DNA of 64,000 nt from an uncultured Butyrivibrio sp. (GCF_947169445.1 NZ_CAMVPU010000020.1:3828-67827); one strand, 5' to 3'. Shown: positions 45,245-54,997, numbered from the stretch's first letter. Program-made: numbers and translations. Notes: generated by a model from the letters alone, not told the origin.

Positions 45245-47404
45245 TCATGAGAGCTTTTCTATGGTAATTCCACCAAACTCTGAATTCAGCTCTTTTTCAA
45301 AAGCTTCAGTCTCCTGCTGCGTCTTGTCATAAAGAGCCAGCAAATACCAGTCATCAGTATAATCAATTCCAACATCATGAGAGCTTATGTACTTGCGAAG
45401 CTTCTCTTTGAATTTATCATCATCATGTTTTGTTTCAATGAAGATAACATAAAAGTCTTTGCCTTTTCTCTCCATTAGCTTCATAAGATAACAGAGCATC
45501 CTTACGTGAGTGGGACTTATTATGCTTTCCTTATAACTGAGGTCATCAGCAAGTCTTCTCTCAAGCATAGCAGAATTTCTAATATTTCCATCAGTATCGG
45601 TAGCCTGTCCCTCCACTGTCATAGGGTAGATTTCTTTTCTATCCATGAGTCTTAGGAATATCTCGGTAAGTGCAGGATCAAACTGTGCTCCGGAACACTG
45701 CTTTAATTCTTCCCTAACCTGATCATCAGATAGCCTGAACCTGTATACACGGTTAGAGGTCATAGCATCATAACTATCTGCCAGTGCCAGAATTCTTGCC
45801 ACCAGCGGTATATCGGTATCTGAAAGTCCGTCCGGATACCCCTTACCATCGAATCTTTCGTGGTGATGCCTTATTCCATCAAGAAGTCCTTCAATGACAT
45901 TGCCAAGAGGCCGCATCATCTCATAGCCTATCTCCACGTGTTTCTTCATAAGGTCATATTCTTCGTCAGACAATCGGCCTATCTTATTGAGAACATCGTC
46001 TGCAACACCTATTTTGCCGATGTCATGTACAAGACCTATATAGTGAATTCTTAATATGTCATCCTCTGACAGATCATAATCCGCCGCCATTTCCCTTGCA
46101 AGGATCTGCGCATACATACCTACTCGCTCCGAATGGCCTCCGGTGTATTCATCCTTGGCATCTATGGCACTGGCAATGGTCTCTATAGTCTTAATGGTCA
46201 TTTCCGTGTAGTTCTTTTCACGGGTATTATAATTCTTGATTTCATCATAAATTGTCTGAACAACAGTGGCCGCCATCAAAAAGACAATAGCAATACTGAT
46301 CTCAGTTCCGAAAACATGGAATCTGTTCAGATAAAATCCCAAAAGTTCACTCAAAGATACCACAATGAACAAAATCATTCCCATGGTGGTTATGTGATAC
46401 TCTTTTACCCTCTTGGTCCGAACATCAATAATGATATTAATTATGGTCACAACGGCGCACAAGAATGTCCACATATGTGAAAATCCCAATGTCACATAAT
46501 AATCAGCCACATGTGTACTGTTCAGGATAATGTTAATAAAGACCTGAAGCAGGGCAAGGCTCTCCATCACAACATATATTTTGTGATAGTGTCTATGCTG
46601 CACTTCATCAAAATAGAGACATGCAAACACGCCAACCATCTCTACAAGATAATAGGAAAAAAACTGAGAAAGAGACGGACGCAGGAAAATAATCTGTCTC
46701 ATAGTTGATTCGCTGAATATCCAAAGAGACAGATCCATTACTAAAAGTCCCATGTTTCTGGCAGCTTTTACCTTAAAGGAATTTATCAAAAACAGCGCCG
46801 CAAATGACAGAACAGCCCCCAAGACAAAGGTCATTAGTGCTATGAAGCATACAGGTCCTGCACTCTTAATTACCTCAAACCACAGATTGTTGCCATAATA
46901 AAGCTTAACGCCATTAATAATATGCCTTGCCTTAAAATGGATTTCCATTCTGATATCTTTTCCTGAATCCCATTCATAAAGCTTGGCCACAACAAAGGCA
47001 CTTGGAACATAATAGGGCGAACCGCTGACAGTATTAGAAGAATACTCGGCACGAAGACTTCCATTAACGTATATCAGAACATCTTCCATGGTAGACCTGA
47101 TGGCCAGATTCATACCATCACTAAGGCCTCTTGGAAGGGTATTTTCAAGTACCACGGTCTGTCCATAATCGGCGCTGATTGAAGCCGGAAGCTCAACATT
47201 TACATTTCCGTTTTTCGTAACCATCTGCCATCCACTGTTAAACTCCCAGGTTTCAAACGAACCAATGTAAGCCTCATTGGCATTACTCTTATCAAAAAGA
47301 GCAACACCCATCAGGAGCATAGTTATAGCCAGGGTAACAGGAGCGCCTATCCGTATGAGGTTTTCAGCAATTTCTATAAAGCTTCCGCTATGCTTGAAAT
47401 TCAT
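45245..47404 (-). CDS. Membrane receptor with HD-GYP phosphodiesterase domain
   Basis: The 719-residue protein has a membrane helix near residue 30, an extracellular beta-rich domain (about 45-185), about seven membrane helices (about 185-400) in the 7TMR-DISM style, an HD-GYP domain (about 410-600: GGHSERV, HDIGKIG, HHERFDGKGYPDGL) and a C-terminal domain (about 630-719). HD-GYP enzymes hydrolyse cyclic dinucleotides, and all the key motifs are present. I prefer the ATG at 47404 over a TTG five codons upstream. It is 24-40 bp downstream of a 7TM-PAS gene and is probably cotranscribed. Confidence 0.88.
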   Translation of the reverse strand: MNFKHSGSFIEIAENLIRIGAPVTLAITMLLMGVALFDKSNANEAYIGSFETWEFNSGWQMVTKNGNVNVELPASISADYGQTVVLENTLPRGLSDGMNLAIRSTMEDVLIYVNGSLRAEYSSNTVSGSPYYVPSAFVVAKLYEWDSGKDIRMEIHFKARHIINGVKLYYGNNLWFEVIKSAGPVCFIALMTFVLGAVLSFAALFLINSFKVKAARNMGLLVMDLSLWIFSESTMRQIIFLRPSLSQFFSYYLVEMVGVFACLYFDEVQHRHYHKIYVVMESLALLQVFINIILNSTHVADYYVTLGFSHMWTFLCAVVTIINIIIDVRTKRVKEYHITTMGMILFIVVSLSELLGFYLNRFHVFGTEISIAIVFLMAATVVQTIYDEIKNYNTREKNYTEMTIKTIETIASAIDAKDEYTGGHSERVGMYAQILAREMAADYDLSEDDILRIHYIGLVHDIGKIGVADDVLNKIGRLSDEEYDLMKKHVEIGYEMMRPLGNVIEGLLDGIRHHHERFDGKGYPDGLSDTDIPLVARILALADSYDAMTSNRVYRFRLSDDQVREELKQCSGAQFDPALTEIFLRLMDRKEIYPMTVEGQATDTDGNIRNSAMLERRLADDLSYKESIISPTHVRMLCYLMKLMERKGKDFYVIFIETKHDDDKFKEKLRKYISSHDVGIDYTDDWYLLALYDKTQQETEAFEKELNSEFGGITIEKLS

Positions 47405-47443
47405 AATACAATCCCACAAACAACCTTAATGCGCGCCTTAACA

Positions 47444-48478
47444 TCAAGCAGGCCCTTTAGCTTCCCTAATAACTTCGGTAACATCAATTATCATAATATA
47501 GTAGCCTCTTAGATACTTCTTACTTCTAAGGAGTCTTCCAATCTCATAACTGTAGAGCTTACCTTTATACTCAAAGGTTCTTACAACATTTTTGACCGAG
47601 GAATCCGCCTTAACAAATTCCATAAGAGCAGGTCGCAAAAAAGTGTTGAATCTTCCACCGTTTCCGGGAATTTTCTTTTCCATCTCCCACTCGGTTAGTT
47701 CCGGGAAAATACTCTTGGCTCTATCACCGCAGCCCATATACTTGAGATTCTTATTAAAAATGATATAGCCGTTTTTATTAAACTCAGAATCGAATATCTC
47801 CGGATTACTGTAGGCAGAATATACACTGGTCTTGATAAGTGGTATCAATATTACTCCGCAGGCCGCAGTGGAAGCCACTGGAATAAGTTCAAAATCTATA
47901 TGTACCAGATGCTCAATCAGATATACACCGACCATAAAAAGATCTACAAATATCAGGATATCTACATTAATACGGCTAACAACAGTTTTTCTCTGAAGCG
48001 AATACATTCCTGCGATAATACCCGCAGCAGTATAGAAAACCAGCGTGACCACATAAACCGTGTGCATCGGTCCGTAAGTCTTGGTAAGATACGCTCCTGC
48101 CTTGGAAATATGATACTGAGCAGTTTTATAATAAATCTCCGATTCTCCAATCGTGCATACCGTCATAAATATAAAGAGCTGAACAGCATACATAATGGTA
48201 ATCAGGACCCTTGGAATTTCCACTTTACATATGTTGCATATGATGAAAAAAATGATAGTTGGAGAAAAAGCACCAAGAACATAGCTTACTTTTGTAGCCA
48301 GAATGGCTTCCCTAAGATTATGGGATACCGCCAGCGCATAATAACCTCCATTGCTGACAGCAACAGTAACCATGAGAAGGACGATATTATAATCAAGAAC
48401 CTTACCATAGATAGTAATATATAATAGCAATAGCAAAGCTATAAAAAAGCAGATAACATATACCATAAGCCACCTCAT
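47444..48478 (-). CDS. 7TM sensor protein with PAS-like C-terminus and no output domain
   Basis: The 344-residue protein has seven or eight membrane helices like the N-terminal 7TM module of histidine kinases (about 1-230), then a PAS-like domain (about 235-340, with GYIIFNKNLKYMGCG and YYIMIIDVTE). Relatives usually continue into a GGDEF, HD or kinase domain; this one stops after the PAS domain. Its output may be the HD-GYP receptor encoded next. Confidence 0.8.
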   Translation of the reverse strand: MRWLMVYVICFFIALLLLLYITIYGKVLDYNIVLLMVTVAVSNGGYYALAVSHNLREAILATKVSYVLGAFSPTIIFFIICNICKVEIPRVLITIMYAVQLFIFMTVCTIGESEIYYKTAQYHISKAGAYLTKTYGPMHTVYVVTLVFYTAAGIIAGMYSLQRKTVVSRINVDILIFVDLFMVGVYLIEHLVHIDFELIPVASTAACGVILIPLIKTSVYSAYSNPEIFDSEFNKNGYIIFNKNLKYMGCGDRAKSIFPELTEWEMEKKIPGNGGRFNTFLRPALMEFVKADSSVKNVVRTFEYKGKLYSYEIGRLLRSKKYLRGYYIMIIDVTEVIREAKGPA

Positions 48479-48520
48479 TTTCAGGTGTACACAACGCCAT
48501 TATTATTATAAAAAAAAACA

Positions 48521-48557
48521 CAAAAAAATCCAATAAACCATCAATGTCTATTGGACC
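48521..48557 (-). terminator. Terminator of the amino-acid ABC operon
   Basis: On the minus strand TCCAATA pairs with TATTGGA around 13 bases and is followed by TTTTTTTG, 45 bp after the ATPase stop codon. Confidence 0.8.
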
Positions 48558-48602
48558 TTTTCGTGGGATATTTTTATAAAAAAAATATAAAATTCTTAGA
48601 AA

Positions 48603-49370
48603 CTACAGTGTATTATTATCGGCACTAAGGCTGGACAAAAACTGCTTAGTACGTTCATTCTTAGGGTTATTAATTACCTCTTTTGCATTTCCTCTTTCCA
48701 GGATGATTCCCTGATCCATGAAAAGCACTTCATCTGCCACATCTCTGGCAAAGTTCATTTCATGTGTGACAATCAACATGGTCATTTTTTTATTAGCAAG
48801 TTCTTTTATAACACGCAGAACTTCTCCGGTAAGCTCAGGATCAAGGGCCGAAGTGGGCTCATCAAAACATAAAATGTCAGGCTTTAGGGCCAGGGCTCTT
48901 GCTATGGCAACTCTTTGCTGCTGCCCTCCCGAAAGCTGATGCGGATAGAGCTTCATTTTCCCGGCAAGACCCATTTGATCCAGCAGTATCATTCCCATTT
49001 CATCTATTTCAAAATCACTCCTGCCCTCTGCCCTAAGTTTGGGAGCAAGGGTAACATTTTCAAGCGCAGTATATTGCGGAAAAAGATTAAACTGCTGAAA
49101 AACCATTCCAAAGTGGAGTCTCTTTTCCCTTAAAAGATCCGGGCTATATGGCGCCTTACTAGCATCAAAAAGTTTCTGTCCTCTGACAGTTATGGTCCCC
49201 TCATCAGCCATTTCCAACAGATTCAGGCATCTGAGCATAGTAGTCTTCCCACTTCCGGAGGAACCGATCACGGAAATAGTCTGTCCTTCCTCCATGGAAA
49301 AAGATATTCCTTTTAAAATATCATTATTGTCAAAACGTTTTACTAAATTATTAACTTCAAGTATAGGCAT
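48603..49370 (-). CDS. Polar amino-acid ABC transporter, ATP-binding protein
   Basis: The 255-residue GlnQ-type ATPase has Walker A GSSGSGKTT (about 36-44), the Q-loop VFQQFNLFP, signature LSGGQQQR, Walker B ILCFDEPTSALDP and the H-loop VTHE. It is the third gene of a binding protein-permease-ATPase operon. Confidence 0.95.
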   Translation of the reverse strand: MPILEVNNLVKRFDNNDILKGISFSMEEGQTISVIGSSGSGKTTMLRCLNLLEMADEGTITVRGQKLFDASKAPYSPDLLREKRLHFGMVFQQFNLFPQYTALENVTLAPKLRAEGRSDFEIDEMGMILLDQMGLAGKMKLYPHQLSGGQQQRVAIARALALKPDILCFDEPTSALDPELTGEVLRVIKELANKKMTMLIVTHEMNFARDVADEVLFMDQGIILERGNAKEVINNPKNERTKQFLSSLSADNNTL

Positions 49371-49382
49371 GGGTTGTCCTTT

Positions 49383-50039
49383 TTATCTAAAATATGAAAG
49401 TTTATCTTCAATGTATCTAAACAGTAATGTAAGCAGTCCACTAAACAAAAGGTAGAAGGCGCCGGTGTAAAAAAGTGGCCATATAATACCGCTACTCTTG
49501 ATAAAAGACTGACCATTCCAGATAATCTCGTAAACAGCAATTACTCTTGCAAGCGAAGTATCTTTTACAAGAGTTATAACTTCATTTGAGATAGGTGGGA
49601 TAATTCTCTTTATGAGCTGCAGCAAGATAATCTTGAAAAAGATCTGCTTTCTTGTAAGACCTAACACCTGACCGGCTTCATACTGGCCTACCGGAATTGA
49701 CTGGATGCCACCCCTGTAGATTTCGCTGAAATAACAGGCATAATTAAACACGAAAGCTATAAGTGCAGCCATAAACCTTCCATTGCCGGAAGTTCCCCAT
49801 ACATTGAGGCCAAAGAATATTCCGGGGCCATAATATATGACCAAAAGCTGCAGCATCAAAGGAGTTCCCCTGACTACCCATATGATAAATCGAAGTACAG
49901 TCTTCAAAACCTTAAGTCTGCTCATGGACCCAAGGCAGATGAGCAGACCTAATGGCAAAGAAAAAACCAGTGTTAACAGGAATAATTTAATTGTGGCTAA
50001 AAAACCTTCAAGTAATGATAATGTAACGGTCCAAAACAT
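49383..50039 (-). CDS. Polar amino-acid ABC transporter, permease
   Basis: The 218-residue HisM/GlnP-type permease has about five helices, the family region WVVRGTPLMLQLL and the EAA loop (YEAGQVLGLTRKQIFFKIILL). It lies between the binding-protein and ATPase genes with gaps of 14 and 12 bp. Confidence 0.94.
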   Translation of the reverse strand: MFWTVTLSLLEGFLATIKLFLLTLVFSLPLGLLICLGSMSRLKVLKTVLRFIIWVVRGTPLMLQLLVIYYGPGIFFGLNVWGTSGNGRFMAALIAFVFNYACYFSEIYRGGIQSIPVGQYEAGQVLGLTRKQIFFKIILLQLIKRIIPPISNEVITLVKDTSLARVIAVYEIIWNGQSFIKSSGIIWPLFYTGAFYLLFSGLLTLLFRYIEDKLSYFR

Positions 50040-50053
50040 ATAACTATTCCTCT

Positions 50054-50842
50054 TTACTGTGGAATTACTGCTTCCTGCACGCCATACTCATTGGCAGTCT
50101 GCATCAGGCTTCCGTCTGAATAGTACTCTTTTAACTGAGCATTGATATATGCAGCAAGATCCGAACCCTTTCTGCATCCGATTCCATACTCTTCTGTAGT
50201 AAGTTCAACTGTATAAGTAAGGTCAGGATAGCTGGTTCCTTCACCGATCATGGCTCCTGCCATCAAAAGATCTATGATGCATGCGCCGGAGGTTCCTGCC
50301 TGTACTTCCATAACAGCGTCAGCCTGAGATGTTACTGAAGTATAATCAAAAGAATTGTCAACAGCTGCTGCCTCTCCTGCAGAACCGGTCTCTACTGCAA
50401 AATTAAGTTTCTGTGCATCCTCTACAGTCTTAACCTGGTCAGCATTTTCTTTTGGTACTACAACTACCTGGGCATTGTTAAGATATGCATTGGTGCATTC
50501 CATTGAAGTTGTAACCTCATTTGTCAGAGTCATTCCGTTCCAGACAACATCTATTGACTTGTTATTAAGCTCAAGAACCTTGTTGTCCCAGTCAATCTCA
50601 ACAAATTCAACATTAACACCAAGAGACTGTCCAACCTTTTTAGCCAGATCTGCATCAAAGCCAATCCACTCCCCATTGCTATCCTTGTAATCCATAGGGG
50701 CAAAATCTGTTATACCCACAAGAAGTGTTCCTTTGTTCTTGATATAATCAACATCCGACTGACTATTCTGTGCGCTTCCACAAGCAACAAGCGAAAACGC
50801 TGTAAGTGCCATTGAAAGTAAAGCAACGATTCTCTTCTTCAT
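50054..50842 (-). CDS. Polar amino-acid ABC transporter, substrate-binding lipoprotein
   Basis: The 262-residue protein has a lipoprotein signal peptide (lipobox LVAC, Cys21) and a type 3 extracellular solute-binding domain (LLVGITDFAPMDYKDSNGEWIGFDADLA). The family binds glutamine, cystine, histidine or similar; ligand specificity cannot be read here. It is the first gene of the operon. A -10 box (TATAAT, plus-strand 50885-50890) lies 45 bp upstream. Confidence 0.94.
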   Translation of the reverse strand: MKKRIVALLSMALTAFSLVACGSAQNSQSDVDYIKNKGTLLVGITDFAPMDYKDSNGEWIGFDADLAKKVGQSLGVNVEFVEIDWDNKVLELNNKSIDVVWNGMTLTNEVTTSMECTNAYLNNAQVVVVPKENADQVKTVEDAQKLNFAVETGSAGEAAAVDNSFDYTSVTSQADAVMEVQAGTSGACIIDLLMAGAMIGEGTSYPDLTYTVELTTEEYGIGCRKGSDLAAYINAQLKEYYSDGSLMQTANEYGVQEAVIPQ

Positions 50843-50956
50843 AATATTTCATCCTCCAAAATCTATTTTGTGTAATCGAGAATCATTATACACTACTTTA
50901 CTGTGCTAATGCACTAAAATTTTATCAAATTAAAAAAATATTTTGCTTTGTTTTGC

Positions 50957-51892
50957 CTAATTCAAAAAGTCAAAAGACATTTGCCCGTCTATCCAGCTCT
51001 TTTGCTCAGCTTGATGAATCTCATCCTCTAGTCTTATGTGGCCTATTAAAAGAGGAGAATTAGGATCATGATTATCATGATTATCCATTACGGTCTTGTA
51101 ATCATAATTGGCATAGCAGTACCTGCACATGTGAAGACACGTATTATACATACCTATATCATTTCCAAGGAAACACTTGCAGGAAGCTCTGGCACTTTTC
51201 CCCTTAGGGAAAACCATAGTGTTATGAACTGCCTTCTCATATATAGCCTGGGTCATGCAGCCACTGCAATCAGCTCCAAACTGTTCTAGTTCATTTCCTT
51301 CTGCACAGGGTCTAAGAACCATGCTATGTTGCCCTGCTATCCGCACCATGTTTTCACCAAGGAAAAGACGTTCCGCCTTTTCTATTGCCTTTGCCTCCGG
51401 AAAGTTCTTTTTTACCTTCTGATAAATATCAATAAAGCTGATAACGCTGGTGTTGGTGTATCCGTCTAGTGCAGCAGCTATCTCTTCGAATTTCTCAAGA
51501 TGATATTCCGTAGTGTATTTCTCATCAAGAAAAATCGGGTCATATCTCCATCCCATGGAATCTATGCCCGCAAACTCCGAAAGCCTTTTGAAGGATTCGA
51601 TTACCTCTGCAATTCCCGGAACATTTGGCTCAATATCTCTGCCATATCCTGTAATGGTGACATACCAGTACATGCCATAAGGTTTAAGTAGCTCTAAGTA
51701 TTTCAGCATTGGCTCTGGATTTTTAGTGCAGAAACTGATTAGATCCACAACAGAAGGATTTAGCGTAAACTTTGTAACATATGTCATATTGTATGGATTC
51801 CGCACATAAACGAATCCTTCTCTTAGCCTGTTGGCAAACCAGTCAGCATAAAATGCCGGAATATCAGTGCGGGAGCCTGTTTGAATAATCAT
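50957..51892 (-). CDS. DUF1848 family protein
   Basis: The 311-residue protein matches DUF1848, a family with a TIM-barrel-like body and conserved C-terminal cysteines. Here these are CSGCMTQ, a CKCFLGNDIGMYNTCLHMC segment and CRYCYAN, which suggest an iron-sulfur cluster, perhaps related to radical SAM enzymes. Function is unknown. It lies 42 bp downstream of the deacetylase gene, on the same strand. Confidence 0.85.
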   Translation of the reverse strand: MIIQTGSRTDIPAFYADWFANRLREGFVYVRNPYNMTYVTKFTLNPSVVDLISFCTKNPEPMLKYLELLKPYGMYWYVTITGYGRDIEPNVPGIAEVIESFKRLSEFAGIDSMGWRYDPIFLDEKYTTEYHLEKFEEIAAALDGYTNTSVISFIDIYQKVKKNFPEAKAIEKAERLFLGENMVRIAGQHSMVLRPCAEGNELEQFGADCSGCMTQAIYEKAVHNTMVFPKGKSARASCKCFLGNDIGMYNTCLHMCRYCYANYDYKTVMDNHDNHDPNSPLLIGHIRLEDEIHQAEQKSWIDGQMSFDFLN

Positions 51893-51934
51893 AAAGACAC
51901 TCTTTCAATAAATACTCTATATCACTTCTAACTG

Positions 51935-52630
51935 TTACTTGAATTTTGGCGCCACAAATTCAACCTCTTTTGCAAGGCATTCGTCAAGTACCAGCTTGTA
52001 ATACCCAGGCACCATTTCTTCAGTTTCATCATGAGAATGGAACAGCAAAATGTGATAACTATCTGGTGCAAACAATGCTGCTCCATAAGCAGGATTCATA
52101 TCATGCATTTTATTGAAAACATCTTCTATCGTAAACCCACTGTCAGGTCTGATATTGTATTCAGCAAAGTCATAGGTCCAAAATGTATCTATATCCCTGT
52201 CCAGACCATTTTCCTTCCACCATGGATAAGATATATTCGTATCATCAACTTTATCAAAGCCATGCTCAGCTAAATATTTTTGAAAAAGCTCCTTATTCTC
52301 TCCGCCTTTATCTCCGTAAGGAAATCGAAATGGCCTATATTCCCGCTTCACTCCAGCTTCTTTATATAACTCATCCAGCAAACTTTCACACTTCTCTATT
52401 TCTATAACTCCTTCATCAAAAGAAATCTCAGAAAAATGTGGATGGGTATAACTGTGATTACCGATAAGAATTCCCTTTTTAACAGCATATAACGCCTCGT
52501 CATGATACTGCTCAACATTCTGTCCCCATGCAAACAAGATTACAGGTATATTCTTTTCCTCCAGATAATCCACAATTGCAGGTGTGCACTTAACTGAAAA
52601 ATCATCCATTGTAAGTAATGCTTTTATCAT
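51935..52630 (-). CDS. Polysaccharide deacetylase family protein
   Basis: The 231-residue protein has NodB-homology motifs: LLTMDDFSVKCTPAIVDYL (catalytic/metal Asp region), GNHSYTHPHFSEIS (metal His pair) and FRFPYGDKGG. There is no signal peptide, so it may act on cytosolic or small substrates. The first motif is TMDD rather than TFDD, and the Asp pair is kept. Confidence 0.83.
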   Translation of the reverse strand: MIKALLTMDDFSVKCTPAIVDYLEEKNIPVILFAWGQNVEQYHDEALYAVKKGILIGNHSYTHPHFSEISFDEGVIEIEKCESLLDELYKEAGVKREYRPFRFPYGDKGGENKELFQKYLAEHGFDKVDDTNISYPWWKENGLDRDIDTFWTYDFAEYNIRPDSGFTIEDVFNKMHDMNPAYGAALFAPDSYHILLFHSHDETEEMVPGYYKLVLDECLAKEVEFVAPKFK

Positions 52631-52671
52631 TTTTATTCCTCCAAAATATGAAAGTACTTAGTATAGAATAA

Positions 52672-52727
52672 AAACTGTGTAGCCAGCTTTCAGATATCTT
52701 TAAGCATATTTTAGCACTACACAGCTT
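52672..52727. repeat. Inverted repeat upstream of the B6-like operon
   Basis: CTGTGTAG (52675-52682) and CTACACAG (52717-52724) are perfect inverted repeats, extendable by two flanking A/T pairs, with a 34-base AT-rich loop. They lie between the divergent deacetylase and kinase genes, without a T-run. Confidence 0.6.
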
Positions 52728-52828
52728 CTTCTGGTATTAATAAAATTATTATATCTGACTATTTTAATAGCACCAATTTTTAGAATATATTCTTTATCAT
52801 AGCAAAGCGATAAAGGAGCAAAGAGCTC

Positions 52829-53659
52829 ATGAAAGTAGCAGCAATAAACGATCTTTCCGGATTTGGAAAATGTTCATTGGTCGCCGATCTGACTGTTTTA
52901 TCAGCAATGGGCATTCAATGTTGTCCTGTGCCAACTGCAGTACTTAGCGCTCAAACAGGATATCCATCTTTTTATAGCAAAGATCTAACCGGCCTCATTT
53001 CTGAATATACCAGGGAATGGAAAAACCAGTCAGAAGCTTTTGATGGAATAATAACCGGCTTTATGATGAGCAATGTACAGGCAATTAACACTCTGGATTT
53101 TATCCGGCAATTCAAAACTGAAAATACAACAGTACTTGTAGATCCGGTATTGGGAGACGATGGAAGAACATACAAGAATTTCTCTGCCGATTTGCTTCAT
53201 ACAATTCGTGAAATGACAAAAGAGGCTGACATCATCACCCCAAACCTCACAGAGCTGATACTCCTTGCAGGCGAAGCTCCCGAAAACATTTTGAAGCTTA
53301 AAGGCGAAAAACTTATCAGCAAGATTCTCCAAATGTCTATAAAGGTTGGTGGAGACCATAAGAAAATAATAGCCGTTACAGGTATTCCCATGGAAAATGA
53401 CGATGAAGTCGGCAACTTTATTTTGGAAAATGGTGTCAGCAGAATCATTACTTCCAAAAGTAACAAGGTTCATTATTCAGGTACAGGAGATCTTTTTGCT
53501 GCAGTATTTCTGGGTGCCTTCATATCCGGAAAAAGTGCCTTTGACGCAGCTGATCTTGCAAGCAGATTTATTTACACTTCTGTCAAGGAAACATCACCGG
53601 ATACATCACCAAATGCCGGTGTTGAATATGAAAAAAACTTAAAAATGCTCATACAATAA
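52829..53659 (+). CDS. Pyridoxal/pyridoxamine kinase
   Basis: The 276-residue protein is a ribokinase-superfamily vitamin-B6 kinase (PdxY/PdxK type). Evidence is the N-terminal INDLSGFGKCSLVADL segment, VLVDPVLGDDGRTY, TPNLTELILLAG and the catalytic GTGDLFAAVFLGAF (Asp in the anion hole region). It phosphorylates pyridoxal or relatives. AAAGGAGC precedes the start. It is followed at 14 bp by an ECF S-component gene, so salvage of B6 is the likely theme. Confidence 0.9.
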   Translation: MKVAAINDLSGFGKCSLVADLTVLSAMGIQCCPVPTAVLSAQTGYPSFYSKDLTGLISEYTREWKNQSEAFDGIITGFMMSNVQAINTLDFIRQFKTENTTVLVDPVLGDDGRTYKNFSADLLHTIREMTKEADIITPNLTELILLAGEAPENILKLKGEKLISKILQMSIKVGGDHKKIIAVTGIPMENDDEVGNFILENGVSRIITSKSNKVHYSGTGDLFAAVFLGAFISGKSAFDAADLASRFIYTSVKETSPDTSPNAGVEYEKNLKMLIQ

Positions 53660-53673
53660 CGGGAGGACTAACT

Positions 53674-54195
53674 ATGAAAAAGAAGAACAGCAGAATTTAC
53701 AACTTGACATTGACCGGCGTATTTGCAGCTCTTATCACAATATTCACAGCATACATCGGTCATATACCGGTAGGCGCAAATGGTGGATATGTTCATTTCG
53801 GTGATACTCTCATATACCTTGCAGCAACCATTTTACCTATGCCCTATGCGATGGCTGCCGGCGCCATAGGCGGAGGTATTGCAGACCTTCTGACCGCGCC
53901 TGCATGGACACTTGCCACTATAATTATAAAGGCACTTTTAGTAATTCCTTTTACAAACAAAGGGTCAACTATACTAAACAAGCGAAATTATATCGCACCG
54001 GTAATTGCGTATTTAATTTCACATACAGGATATTTCATCGCAGAAGCAGTCATGTTTGGATTTGAAGCAGCGCTTCTTTCCGGTCTGACCGGTGGCCTCG
54101 TGCAATCCGGTGGCAGTATGATCTTCTTCCTGCTTCTGGGACAGACTCTCGACAAAATTAACATAAAGTCAAAGGTGGAGGTTGCAAATGGCTGA
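53674..54195 (+). CDS. ECF transporter S component (radical-SAM-associated family)
   Basis: The 173-residue membrane protein has five or six helices and the S-component features of energy-coupling-factor transporters (GVFAALITIFTAYI, HIPVGANGGYVHFGDTLIYLAA, GGGIADLL). The substrate is probably a B6 vitamer, judged by its neighbour. It resembles the small family found beside short radical SAM proteins in Clostridia (TIGR04002-like, from memory). GGGAGG precedes the start; the end overlaps the radical SAM gene by eight bases. Confidence 0.85.
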   Translation: MKKKNSRIYNLTLTGVFAALITIFTAYIGHIPVGANGGYVHFGDTLIYLAATILPMPYAMAAGAIGGGIADLLTAPAWTLATIIIKALLVIPFTNKGSTILNKRNYIAPVIAYLISHTGYFIAEAVMFGFEAALLSGLTGGLVQSGGSMIFFLLLGQTLDKINIKSKVEVANG

Positions 54196-54790
54196 TATTA
54201 TCTACACATACAAGGATTCCGTGTATGCCAATATAACAAACAAATGTAATTGCAGATGCACTTTCTGCATTAGATTTGTAAAAGATGGTGTTGGTGATGC
54301 AGAAACATTGTGGCATCAGGTCAATCCATCAAAGGAAGAAGTTCTGGATGCTATTAAAAACTTTGATTTCTCCGGATATAAGGAGCTTGTCTTTTGTGGC
54401 TATGGCGAGCCCACCTGCCAGCTTGATATTCTTCTTGAAGCTGCTGCCTATGCAAAGAAGGAAAAAAATCTACAAACCAGACTAAATACTAACGGACAGG
54501 GCTCCGCAGAAAATGGCCGTGATATAGTTCCTGAATTAGCCGGTGTAATTGACAGTGTCTCTGTAAGCCTTAATGCTCCTTCAAAGAAGGAATATGAGGA
54601 AGTAACAAGGCCTATTCTCGATAACGGCTTTGAAAACATGCTCGAGTTCACAAAAAAAGCCCGTGAAGTCATAGGCGATGTCCGCTGGTCTGTAGTAGAC
54701 GTTCTTCCGGAGGAGGAAAAAAACAGATGTATTAGCTTATCCAAAGAACATGATATTCCTCTCAGGATAAGAAAATACAGCAGTAACTAA
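54188..54790 (+). CDS. Short radical SAM protein
   Basis: The 200-residue protein has the radical SAM cluster motif CNCRCTFC (CxxxCxxC, about residues 20-27), the CGYGEP glycine motif and a VSVSLNAPSKKEYEEVTRP segment. It has no SPASM or other accessory domain and belongs to the short TatD-linked/TIGR04100-like group. I chose the ATG at 54188, with GGTGGAGG upstream. It is cotranscribed with the kinase and S component. Its reaction is unknown. Confidence 0.85.
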   Translation: MADIIYTYKDSVYANITNKCNCRCTFCIRFVKDGVGDAETLWHQVNPSKEEVLDAIKNFDFSGYKELVFCGYGEPTCQLDILLEAAAYAKKEKNLQTRLNTNGQGSAENGRDIVPELAGVIDSVSVSLNAPSKKEYEEVTRPILDNGFENMLEFTKKAREVIGDVRWSVVDVLPEEEKNRCISLSKEHDIPLRIRKYSSN

Positions 54791-54802
54791 GTATCAAAAA
54801 AT

Positions 54803-54836
54803 AGTCGCTCTCTTTATGAGGGCGACTGTTCTTTTG
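54803..54836 (+). terminator. Terminator of the B6-like operon
   Basis: AGTCGCTCTC pairs with GAGGGCGACT (one T-G pair) around TTTAT, followed by GTTCTTTTG. Confidence 0.82.
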
Positions 54837-54893
54837 CTTATAGTGAATCTATGATAATGCCTTTTCATATTATTTTCCTTATAGGATAATGGG

Positions 54894-54914
54894 TGCACAA
54901 TTAAATATTGTGCA
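54894..54914. other. Small hairpin upstream of the broken oxidoreductase gene
   Basis: TGCACAAT and ATTGTGCA pair around a 5-base loop, about 85 bp before the pseudogene start. It could be an operator or the end of a decayed leader. Confidence 0.4.
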
Positions 54915-54997
54915 TTTCTTATTCAGGATTGCAGTAACCAGGTGATGAAGTAAAAGTTCAGTTTTAATTCACAAATCAATGAAAGGAAGGGCAGAAA

